A stretch of 9,731 nt of DNA from the NCBI GenBank assembly GCA_016198945.1, contig JACQHO010000203.1, forward strand, positions 1-9,731, written 5' to 3'. This document shows positions 1 through 5,952 of the stretch, piece by piece; the stretch's first letter is position 1, and each line of letters begins with the position of its first letter. The notes under the pieces are model-generated. The model searched no databases, had not been told where the DNA came from, and worked only from the letters and a program-made list of their open reading frames with translations. This DNA is from Nitrospirota bacterium. GTDB lineage: Bacteria; Nitrospirota; Nitrospiria; JACQBZ01. The position numbers and the translations under genes were made by a program.

Positions 1-660
1 GACCGCTTCGACTCCCACCAGCTCCTCCGCCCGCCGTACGGCGCGGGACAGAATCGGCGGGCGCTTCCCGACATCATGGGCGTCCGTCGCGATCAAATGC
101 GCCCATCCGTCCTTCAGGTAGCGCTCCGCAACGGCCCGGGCCCGCGGCCCGAACTCTCCCGTAAGGCTCATCGCCGTGATCTGAACGAGACAGCCCATTT
201 TGATGAACGGCTCCAGCTTTTCCGGCTGCCGCTGCAGGTCCAGGTTCCGCTCCGGATGCGTGATCACCGGAACCCGTCCACGCTCTCGAAGGGCCCCGAC
301 CAGCCGGTCGCTCCCGGGCGGGATGAGATCGTGCGGAAACTCGAACAGGAAGTAGGGCGTTCCCCGGTTGATGCAAAGGTAGCGGCCGTCTCCATCGAGC
401 ATCTCGGGCGTCATCCGAACATCCGCCCCCGGAATGATTCGCATCGGGATGCCTTCCCGCCGGAGCCGGTCGGCGAAGGCCTCGGCGGCCGCGATGATGC
501 GGTCCGGCGAATTATCGTAAACGCCCGGCGTGATGTGAGCGGAAGCCACGAGGGCCTGAATGCCGTCGGCGGCGGCGATGCGGGCCATCGCAACCGCCTC
601 GTCCATCGTCCGCGGCCCGTCGTCGAGGCCCGGCAATATGTGACAATGGATGTCGATCAT
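1..660 (-). CDS. CpsB/YwqE-type PHP-family protein-tyrosine phosphatase (C-terminus cut by window edge)
   Basis: Predicted metal-dependent phosphotyrosine phosphatase of the PHP superfamily, expected to dephosphorylate the tyrosine autokinase encoded just upstream. Seen: 220 residues from ATG 660 to the window edge, with the family motifs in order: DIHCHILPGLDDGP (residues 3-16; His5 and His7 metal ligands), SAHITPGVY (about 40-48), PGADVR (77-82), FEFP (106-109), ITHPERN (133-139), QITAMSLTGEFG (160-171) and ATDAHD (191-196). The family usually runs to about 250 residues, so roughly 30 are missing. The start is forced: an in-frame TGA lies at 664-666 and the next Met would lose the first metal motif. 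No clear Shine-Dalgarno precedes it, which suggests translation dependent on the upstream gene or weak expression. Oddity: in CpsB proteins I recall a Glu in the PGxE position; here it is Asp80. Family assignment is firm; the substrate is inferred from gene order. Confidence 0.93.
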   Translation of the reverse strand, partial: MIDIHCHILPGLDDGPRTMDEAVAMARIAAADGIQALVASAHITPGVYDNSPDRIIAAAEAFADRLRREGIPMRIIPGADVRMTPEMLDGDGRYLCINRGTPYFLFEFPHDLIPPGSDRLVGALRERGRVPVITHPERNLDLQRQPEKLEPFIKMGCLVQITAMSLTGEFGPRARAVAERYLKDGWAHLIATDAHDVGKRPPILSRAVRRAEELVGVEAV

Positions 661-670
661 GCGTCAAAGC

Positions 671-814
671 GTAAGAAGTGAGGAGTTAGGAGTAAAGAGT
701 AAGGAGAGCGTATACGCTGTGCGATAACGACGATGCTTATTCTTTCCCCCTAACTCCTCACTTCTCACTCCTTACCTCTTTTCCCCCCTTACTCCTCACC
801 CCTTACCCCTTACG
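671..814. repeat. Inverted heptanucleotide-repeat element with central palindrome
   Basis: Five degenerate 7-nt units of consensus GTRAGGA run in phase at 671-705. After a spacer, about nine units of the complementary consensus CCTYACY fill 749-814, interrupted by one poor unit and 3 extra Cs at 777-786. The arms 675-690 and 749-764 are a perfect 16-bp inverted repeat, and pairing extends with a few mismatches to about 674-703 with 736-765. The interval contains a perfect 12-bp palindrome, AGCGTATACGCT (707-718). The element fills the gap between the tyrosine kinase and phosphatase genes, and its right array encodes the last five residues and stop codon of the kinase. As RNA it would form a long stem-loop inside the operon transcript. 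Function unknown; it could be a mobile or passively spreading repeat, a processing site or an attenuator. Confidence 0.85.
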
Positions 815-2769
815 TCCTTTTCGTCTTTTCCATAGTACTGATAATACGGATAGTAATGAGACGCGTCCTTCCGCGGATCCACGTCGTTCAGCACGACGCC
901 CAGCAGCCGGGCCTTGGCCTCCTCCAGCCGCCTGCGGGCGGTCATGGCCAGATGCTTCGTCGTCCGGGATTCCTTCACCACCAGCACCACGCCGTCGCAG
1001 ATCGTCGCGAGCAATGTGGCGTCCGTCACCGGAACCAGAGGAGGAGAGTCAATGACGATCCGGTCGAAGGTCCGGGCCAGTTGGCCGATCAGGTCCCGCA
1101 TCTTTTGCGAGCCCAGAAGCTCGGCCGGGTTCGGCGGAATCGGCCCGGAGGTCAGCACGCTCAGCAATGGAATGGGGGTCTGCCGGATCGCGGCCTCCAA
1201 CGCGACTTCGCCCACCAGGACCGGACCGAGACCCTTGGAGTTGTCCATGAAATCGGCCGAGACGGGCTCCTGGGCGAACACCTGATGGATTCGGGGCTTG
1301 CGGAGATCGGCGTCGATCAGGAGCGTCGCGCTTCCGGCCTGGGCCATCGCGATCGCGAGGTTCGCGGCCGTCGTCGTCTTGCCCTCCACCGCCCCCGGGC
1401 TGGTGACCAGCACGATCTTCGGCGGACGCTCGGCGGAGGAGAGGAGGACGCCGGTGCGGATCGTACGGTAGGCCTCGGCCTGGGACGACCTCGGCTCGGC
1501 CGCCAGTATCGTTTCGATCGGGTGGACCGGCTTCTTCGAATGGTCCCCGGCCGGCACGATGCCCAGGAGAGGGGCCGCGATCACGCGCTCGATGTCTTCC
1601 GGGCCCTTGATCGTGTTGTCGAGATACTCGAAGAAGAAGGCCAGGCCGGCGCCCATCGTCAGGCCGACGATGACGGATAGAAGAAGGTTCATGCCCTTCC
1701 TCGGCTTGATCGGACTCTGCGAGGGCTGGGCCGGGTCCACCACCTGGATGTTGCTTCGAGGGAGGCTCTCGGTCAGGACCGTCTCCTTCAGCCGCTTGAG
1801 CAGGACCTCGTAGAGCTGGCGGTTGGCGTCCGCCTCGCGCTTTAAGAGAAGGTATTGCGGAGACTCCTCGATCTTGACCGCGCCGACGAGGCGCTTGATC
1901 TCCCGTTCCAGTTTGTCGCGCAGCGTCGCGAGCTCCGACTGGATCTGGACCCGCTGCGGATGCTTGGGACCGTATTTTTCCGAAAGCTCCGAACGCTTCG
2001 CCGTCAGCCGGATCTCTTCCGCCCGGAGCTCCTGGATGAACTTGTTGTTCACCACCTCCGGCCGGGATTCCATCTCCTTCATCGCGGCCTTGGCCTCGAT
2101 CTGGGCCGTGATCTGGGCCGGGATGGTTTCCTTGAACCGCTCGAAGGCCTCCTCCGACTCCCTCACCTTCGACTGCATCTCGTCCACGCGGAGCCGGAGC
2201 CAGTCGCCGGCCTGCTGAACCGCCTTGAGCTTGAGCTCGAGGGTGTAATTGATGTACTCGTCGGCCAGCGCGTTGGCCGCCTGTGCGGCCAGTTGGGGAT
2301 CGTGCGAATCGTACTCGACCTTGACCAGACGGCTGTTCCGGATGGGGCTGACCGTCAGCTGCGACAGGAAGGCCTTCGTCAGCCGCCGGGCCCGGTCGCC
2401 CGATTCCTGCGTCGTCGGATCGGGACGGCCCTCCGCTTCCCGGGAGACCTCCTGGAATTCAGGGTGGCGGTCCAGATTCAGCCGGGCAATCACCCGCCGG
2501 GCCAGCGTCTCGCTCTTGAGGATCTCATACTGCGTCTGGTAATAATCGGTCGCGGTGGCATCGATCGCGAGCACCTCCTGGATCGAGACCACGTTGGGAT
2601 TCTCCCGCTCGATCAGGATCTGAACGACGGACCGGTAGACCGGCCGCGCCGTGAAGGTGCCGACCGCCACCGTCGTGACCAGGATCACGAAAAAGGCGAT
2701 CACGGTCCAGCGCCGCTTCCGGAGGACGCGGAGATAATCACGGAGATGGACTTCGGGTTCTTGCGGCAT
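796..2769 (-). CDS. Polysaccharide co-polymerase fused to tyrosine autokinase (Wzc-type BY-kinase)
   Basis: Inner-membrane protein predicted to set exopolysaccharide chain length and couple synthesis to export, regulated by cycles of tyrosine autophosphorylation. Seen in the 657-residue product: a Wzz-like N-terminus with TM1 at about 21-40, a long periplasmic coiled-coil stretch (about 170-330) with a GNVR-like region, the proline-rich PIKPRKG just before TM2 (about 360-383), then a cytoplasmic BY-kinase domain. That domain has Walker A (TSPGAVEGKTTT, Lys464), Walker A' (LLIDADLRKP, 483-492) and Walker B (IVIDSPP, 571-577), and ends in a six-tyrosine cluster, YYPYYQYY (639-646). Start chosen at ATG 2769 because AGAGG sits 4 nt upstream and the Wzz homology begins there; a longer frame to 2835 only translates repeat DNA. 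The last residues (VRGKG) are encoded by the neighbouring heptad repeat. One-piece fusion, as in Proteobacteria, rather than the split form of Firmicutes. Confidence 0.95.
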   Translation of the reverse strand: MPQEPEVHLRDYLRVLRKRRWTVIAFFVILVTTVAVGTFTARPVYRSVVQILIERENPNVVSIQEVLAIDATATDYYQTQYEILKSETLARRVIARLNLDRHPEFQEVSREAEGRPDPTTQESGDRARRLTKAFLSQLTVSPIRNSRLVKVEYDSHDPQLAAQAANALADEYINYTLELKLKAVQQAGDWLRLRVDEMQSKVRESEEAFERFKETIPAQITAQIEAKAAMKEMESRPEVVNNKFIQELRAEEIRLTAKRSELSEKYGPKHPQRVQIQSELATLRDKLEREIKRLVGAVKIEESPQYLLLKREADANRQLYEVLLKRLKETVLTESLPRSNIQVVDPAQPSQSPIKPRKGMNLLLSVIVGLTMGAGLAFFFEYLDNTIKGPEDIERVIAAPLLGIVPAGDHSKKPVHPIETILAAEPRSSQAEAYRTIRTGVLLSSAERPPKIVLVTSPGAVEGKTTTAANLAIAMAQAGSATLLIDADLRKPRIHQVFAQEPVSADFMDNSKGLGPVLVGEVALEAAIRQTPIPLLSVLTSGPIPPNPAELLGSQKMRDLIGQLARTFDRIVIDSPPLVPVTDATLLATICDGVVLVVKESRTTKHLAMTARRRLEEAKARLLGVVLNDVDPRKDASHYYPYYQYYGKDEKDVRGKG

Positions 2770-2792
2770 GGTTCCTCTTGTTACATGATGCA

Positions 2793-2879
2793 GAAACTGA
2801 TGGAGACTGGTAGAGATTGATGGAGATCCAGCCAATCTCTACTAAATCTCTCTTATTTCTCCACCCAGTCTCTCCTTAA
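2793..2879. repeat. Inverted short-period repeat element, 10-nt then 11-nt units
   Basis: On the plus strand, GAGA-centred units recur every 10 nt (GAAA at 2793, then GAGA at 2803, 2813 and 2823). After a short spacer, TCTC-led units recur every 11 nt (2836, 2847, 2858, 2869). The two halves are degenerate reverse complements; the best pairing is GTAGAGATT (2810-2818) with AATCTCTAC (2834-2842), and GGAGACTGG (2802-2810) nearly matches the complement of 2865-2875. The element fills the gap between the SLBB export gene and the kinase gene and overlaps the export gene's stop codon (2876-2878). It is built like the 671-814 element but its sequence and period differ. Function unknown. Confidence 0.75.
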
Positions 2880-3634
2880 AAGAAGCTCTCAGGAACTACA
2901 ACGACATCCTCCGGCTGGATCGGGTCCTCCATCGCGGCGCGGAGCTTGTCTTCCCTGCCGTTCGCCTTCCGGACGATCTGCGTCCGGCCGGGCGCGGCCT
3001 TGTCCGTCAGCCCGCCGGCCAGCGTGATCGCCTTGAGAATCGTCATCTGCTCATCATACAGGTAGGACCCCGGTTTTTTGACCTCGCCCGTCACATAGAC
3101 CCACCGCTTTTCCGGAACCAGCAGCACGTCGTCCGGCCGGAGGCGGTCGTTCATCGCGATTTGAAGCGTGGTCTCCTTTTGTCCCTGTTCTTTCCGCGTC
3201 ACCGTGATCTTCCCGTCGGCCGCCCTCTCGGTCAATCCGCCGGCCAGGCTGACGGCCTTGATCACGGTCATGCCCTCTTCGTACGGAAAGGAGCCGGGCT
3301 TTCGCACCTCACCGGTCACATAGACCACGACGCGGAACTCCTCCACAAAAACGCTGACGTGGGGATGGACGATGAAGCCGTCCGCCAGCATCTTTGTTAT
3401 TTTCCGCTCGAGACCCTGAACCGTCTGACCGGCCGCCCGGATCTCGCCCAGCAGGGGGAAGGTGATCTTTCCGTCCTCGCTGACGCGGACCCGGGTATCG
3501 AGATCCTTGTGGTCGTAAACCGTGATCTTGAGAAGATCCCGCGGGCCGAGGATATAGTCCTGGGACTGCGCGGTATCGGGCGGGATGAGCGGCGTGAGCA
3601 GAAGGAAGAACAAAATAACACGGGCCAGCGTCAT
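2876..3634 (-). CDS. Periplasmic polysaccharide export protein with Poly_export and tandem SLBB domains (Wza-like)
   Basis: Likely part of the polysaccharide export channel, working between the co-polymerase and the outer membrane. Seen in 252 residues: signal peptide (about 1-24, cleavage near TAQSQ), Poly_export domain (about 25-100, beginning YILGPRDLLKITVY), SLBB 1 (about 103-175) and SLBB 2 (about 178-250), ending VVVPESFF. The SLBB copies are close to 60% identical over 44 aligned residues (YVTGEVRKPGS against YVTGEVKKPGS; both contain LAGGLT), so they look like a fairly recent tandem duplication. Full-length Wza is about 380 residues, lipidated, with a C-terminal amphipathic helix through the outer membrane. 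Here there is no lipobox Cys and no such helix, so the neighbouring beta-barrel may supply the pore (inference). An AAAGG Shine-Dalgarno overlaps the upstream stop codon; the 9-nt gap implies coupling to the 3644-4912 gene. Confidence 0.93.
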   Translation of the reverse strand: MTLARVILFFLLLTPLIPPDTAQSQDYILGPRDLLKITVYDHKDLDTRVRVSEDGKITFPLLGEIRAAGQTVQGLERKITKMLADGFIVHPHVSVFVEEFRVVVYVTGEVRKPGSFPYEEGMTVIKAVSLAGGLTERAADGKITVTRKEQGQKETTLQIAMNDRLRPDDVLLVPEKRWVYVTGEVKKPGSYLYDEQMTILKAITLAGGLTDKAAPGRTQIVRKANGREDKLRAAMEDPIQPEDVVVVPESFF

Positions 3635-3643
3635 AATAACCTT

Positions 3644-4912
3644 TTAAAGCACCAATCCCAGACGGAACGCATACAGATTATCGGAATACCCCAACCCGTC
3701 CAGGTTCGAACGACGCTGTGAATGATCGTACCGAAGCCCCAGGCTCAGCCAGGTTTGAGGGCGGTATTCCAGCCCGGCGCCGGCGGTCCAGGTGTCGTCC
3801 AGCCGCTTTTCCGTCTGCGCGCCGACGGTCATCGTTTCGGGATACTGGTCCCTCGTATACGCGCCCTTCAGGTTTGTCGAGACCCGCGAATGGATCAGAT
3901 GGTCCAGCTCCAGACGGCCGCCGGTCGAAACATAAAAGGGCTGCGACACGAGATTGCTTTCGCGAACGTCCCGCTCGGCATCCAGATGCAGCGTGGTGCG
4001 CGCGCTCATCTCGTGGTCGACGGCGAGCGAGACGATTCCCCCTGAAAATTCCGCGTCGGCCTCATCGAACTTCTTCCGGATGGTCCCGCCCTTCAGCGTC
4101 CCTTGAGACCGGGCCGTGATCTCCCAGGTCAAACCGAGATAGCCGCGCTGGACCTGACTGTCCACACTTCCCAGAAATGGATCGTCATCGTCAAAACTCA
4201 CCTCGGTCTGACTGTATTCCAACAGCACGGAGGTCTTCGGCAGAAACCGGTAATAGAGCGTCCCGCCGAGGGTGTTGTCCGTCCGGTCCCGGAACCCGTT
4301 CCCCTGCTGCAATCCATTTCCCGCATCCCGCGAATAATTCAGAACCATATTCGTATAGTTGACGGCCACGCGCAACATCGGCCCGGCCCGGAAGCCGAAG
4401 TCCGCGCCGGCCGTGTTGCGATGGTAGAAATCAAGACCCACGTTTTGGGAAAAACCACGGGGGTCGTGGCCGGTCTTCCAGTCGTCCTTGAGCCGGATTG
4501 AAAGCCCGACGGGAAAATCGAAGAACAGATCTCCCTTGACCGTGTTGTCGCTGTAGTTCTCGGTTTTAAACTCCTGATACCGCCCGAAATCCCCGCGGTA
4601 CTCCGCCTGGAAACGGTGACCCTGTAAAGGAAGCGCGAGCTGAAGGCCCGGACTGAAAACCGTGAACAGGTCCGCCGCATCCTCCATCGCAGCCTTCCCG
4701 CTCGGGTCCGGGCATTCCTTTCTTTCGGTCCGGCAGACGTTGTCGTCAAGCGACTCGGAAAGCTGAAGGTACGGATGAATCTCCACCGGGCCCAGGCGCA
4801 AATTTCCGACCGCCACGGCCGATGGAACCGATCCGAACACCGGAATAAAACATAGAACGACGCCGATGAAAACCGCTGAGCAGGATCGCACTGAAAACCG
4901 ATAAGAATACAT
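3644..4912 (-). CDS. Outer-membrane beta-barrel protein of the polysaccharide export operon
   Basis: 422 residues: a signal peptide (about 1-35, ending near PSAVAVG), then a body dominated by alternating hydrophobic/polar strands rich in Tyr, Gly and Asp, such as GTLYYRFLPKTSVLLEYSQ, with long charged loops. This is typical of an outer-membrane barrel of the BBP2_2/EpsL-like kind found beside SLBB export genes. The chain ends AFRLGLVL, a plausible final strand although the last residue is Leu rather than the usual Phe. A CRTERKEC segment near the N-terminus has two cysteines spaced to form a small disulfide loop. Start ATG 4912 has a strong SD (CAGGAGGT, spacing 5 nt). The gene lies between the unknown exported protein and the SLBB protein, and I infer it helps the polymer cross or anchor to the outer membrane. 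The barrel prediction is strong; the exact family name is from memory. Confidence 0.85.
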   Translation of the reverse strand: MYSYRFSVRSCSAVFIGVVLCFIPVFGSVPSAVAVGNLRLGPVEIHPYLQLSESLDDNVCRTERKECPDPSGKAAMEDAADLFTVFSPGLQLALPLQGHRFQAEYRGDFGRYQEFKTENYSDNTVKGDLFFDFPVGLSIRLKDDWKTGHDPRGFSQNVGLDFYHRNTAGADFGFRAGPMLRVAVNYTNMVLNYSRDAGNGLQQGNGFRDRTDNTLGGTLYYRFLPKTSVLLEYSQTEVSFDDDDPFLGSVDSQVQRGYLGLTWEITARSQGTLKGGTIRKKFDEADAEFSGGIVSLAVDHEMSARTTLHLDAERDVRESNLVSQPFYVSTGGRLELDHLIHSRVSTNLKGAYTRDQYPETMTVGAQTEKRLDDTWTAGAGLEYRPQTWLSLGLRYDHSQRRSNLDGLGYSDNLYAFRLGLVL

Positions 4913-4989
4913 ACGAGACCTCCTGTGGAGAATAATAATGGATGAGCAGGTGGAGGTGCTGCATCGCGTTTAAGTCAGCCTCGCTTTTC

Positions 4990-5505
4990 TTATGGACGGA
5001 AGGGGCTGGACTGCCCCAAACCGTTTCCGACCTCAAAAACGGGTGGAAGGAATAGCTGGACGGACGAATCCTGCGGCGCCTCGGCTCGTACAAACGCCTC
5101 CCGGACTTCGGACGGGGCCGCCCCGGCCTGAACCAGGGCGGCGGTGATCACGCCGCGGTCGGCCCCCGTCGCTTCGGCCGCGCCCACGATCAGCGGCAAC
5201 GGAACCCCCGCGCGATAGGCCGCGACCGCCACGGCCGATGGATCATACCGGCAGAGCCGGATGGCCCGATCGATAATGGCCCTCTGAATGGAGCCGAGCG
5301 ACATCGATTCTTCAGGCTGAATAGCCAGAATAACGTTACGAAGGGCTTCCTCTAAAGACCGGCCTTTGGCCCTTTCCTGCTCGACCCTATTGCACACATT
5401 GAGTTCGCCTGTAAAAAGCGGGGGAAGTTCGGCCCTGGAGGGGAAGGAAGAGGGCAGAAACAAATAAGCGAACAAAAACGCCACCGAAGGTTTCGCATAA
5501 CTCAT
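4990..5505 (-). CDS. Exported protein of unknown function, first gene of the polysaccharide operon
   Basis: I do not recognise this 171-residue product. It has a convincing signal peptide (about 1-25, ending PSRA before ELPPL), so the mature protein of about 146 residues is likely periplasmic. Two cysteines (Cys38, Cys85) could form a disulfide. Residues about 50-142 look all-helical and Ala-rich, with a loose repeat of about 22-25 residues in which an AAxxAG element is followed by a valine-containing helix (AAYRAGVPLPLIVGAA, then AALVQAGAAPSEVREAF). The last 30 residues are Pro/Phe/Gly-rich and probably disordered. Start ATG 5505 follows a near-perfect SD (CAGGAGGT, spacing 7 nt), the same octamer as at the next gene. 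It is the first gene after promoter 5569-5597, about 77 nt before the barrel gene, so it is probably an accessory factor for export or barrel assembly (inference from position only). Confidence 0.82.
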   Translation of the reverse strand: MSYAKPSVAFLFAYLFLPSSFPSRAELPPLFTGELNVCNRVEQERAKGRSLEEALRNVILAIQPEESMSLGSIQRAIIDRAIRLCRYDPSAVAVAAYRAGVPLPLIVGAAEATGADRGVITAALVQAGAAPSEVREAFVRAEAPQDSSVQLFLPPVFEVGNGLGQSSPFRP

Positions 5506-5568
5506 AGGAATACCTCCTGTTGCTCTGTCACAGCGTTGGGTACGATAACCGGTTCTGGTGGCGAGATA

Positions 5569-5597
5569 TTCATAACATAGCGGCCTAATCCTGTCAA
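5569..5597 (-). promoter_or_regulatory. Sigma-70-type promoter of the polysaccharide operon
   Basis: On the minus strand a perfect -35 hexamer, TTGACA (5597-5592), is followed after exactly 17 nt by TATGAA (5574-5569). TGT immediately before it makes an extended -10. Transcription should start near 5562, giving a leader of about 57 nt before ATG 5505. It is the only good promoter I see upstream of the leftward genes, and the spacing through 2876 is compatible with one transcript. Confidence 0.72.
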
Positions 5598-5648
5598 GAA
5601 AAAAGTCGCCATAAAAATCTCCGGCGCCTCCGTCCCGGTCTTTCCCGC

Positions 5649-5795
5649 GCGGATGAGGCCGCGGTCAAGCGATTCGACAAAGATCCGAATGCGGTCCGGT
5701 TGGAACCGGCGAACGCCCGTATGAAGCCGATCGTGGCGAGGCCGAATCAGGAAGAGATCCGCATCATCGGCAAGGTCGTGACGATTATTCGAAAT
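5649..5795 (+). pseudogene. Remnant of a LexA repressor C-terminal (S24 peptidase) domain
   Basis: The plus-strand frame through 5649-5795 reads like the last 49 residues of LexA. It contains DEAAVKRF, with the Lys corresponding to the catalytic lysine of the Ser-Lys self-cleavage dyad, then RLEPANARMKPIV, then IIGKVVTIIRN. E. coli LexA, from memory, has DEVTVKRL, ELLPENSEFKPIV and GLAVGVIRN in the same order and spacing. The catalytic Ser region, linker and DNA-binding domain are absent: the same frame upstream is unrelated and closes at a TAA (5586-5588), with no usable ATG or GTG. Downstream the frame runs on to 5939 through the promoter at 5851-5879 instead of stopping where LexA ends. 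I conclude it is a decayed 5'-truncated fragment. A minor alternative is a remnant of another S24-type repressor or UmuD-like protein. Confidence 0.78.
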
Positions 5796-5850
5796 CATCC
5801 CGCAACTGACTTTTCGGCCCGACACGGACTTTTGATTCCCCGAAAATCCT

Positions 5851-5879
5851 TTGACCTTGGAGCGGGATCGGGGTACAAT
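5851..5879 (+). promoter_or_regulatory. Near-consensus sigma-70 promoter for the propeller and response regulator genes
   Basis: TTGACC (5851-5856) and TACAAT (5874-5879) are separated by exactly 17 nt, each 5 of 6 to consensus. The start site would be near 5886, leaving a leader of about 67 nt to ATG 5953. The TTG of the -35 box could be misread as a start codon of a longer reading frame; the promoter argues against that. Confidence 0.8.
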
Positions 5880-5890
5880 ACGCGTGATTT

Positions 5891-5927
5891 ATGGGGAATG
5901 GACAGGGACACGCCCTGTCGTGCCCAT
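5891..5927 (+). promoter_or_regulatory. Leader hairpin between promoter and propeller gene
   Basis: In the predicted 5' leader, GACAGGG (5901-5907) and CCCTGTC (5913-5919) form a perfect 7-bp stem around the loop ACACG. An outer ATGGG (5891-5895) pairs with CCCAT (5923-5927) across a small internal loop. A competing pairing of GGGACACG with CGTGCCC is also possible. The structure ends 14 nt before the SD and so need not block it. It may stabilise the mRNA or be a dispersed palindromic repeat; no riboswitch class is recognised. Confidence 0.55.
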
Positions 5928-5952
5928 GCCGGTTCATGATGGGAGGTGCGCC

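Larger units (their letters stand above)
5506..5952. other. Divergent intergenic region between the EPS operon and the rightward genes
   Basis: A stretch of 447 nt with no intact gene. Reading rightwards it holds the SD and promoter of the leftward operon (5569-5597), a truncated LexA-like coding remnant (5649-5795), a rightward promoter (5851-5879) and a leader hairpin (5891-5927). A minus-strand frame at 5502-5825 is open but runs through the promoter and gives no recognisable protein. Confidence 0.8.

Noticed and set aside
76..681. 201-codon plus-strand frame at the left edge
   Set aside because: Antisense to the PHP phosphatase, whose motifs are unambiguous.
671..814. CRISPR array or simple rho-independent terminator in the heptad region
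   Set aside because: Units are 7 nt without spacers, so not CRISPR; the inverted arms lack a following U-run in the operon's direction and the unit phase is not explained by a terminator.
2770..2835. 22-codon N-terminal extension of the tyrosine kinase, starting at 2835
   Set aside because: It only translates the short-period repeat element; the proper SD (AGAGG) and the Wzz homology point to ATG 2769.
4746..5093. 115-codon minus-strand frame spanning the junction of the barrel and unknown-protein genes
   Set aside because: It overlaps the ends of two better-supported genes that have strong SDs; no domain is seen.
5502..5825. 107-codon open frame on the minus strand upstream of the polysaccharide operon
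   Set aside because: It contains the operon promoter, lacks a recognisable domain and lies opposite the LexA remnant.
5851..5952. 34-codon extension of the propeller protein from TTG 5851
   Set aside because: TTG 5851 is the first triplet of the -35 box; the signal peptide and SD place the start at 5953.
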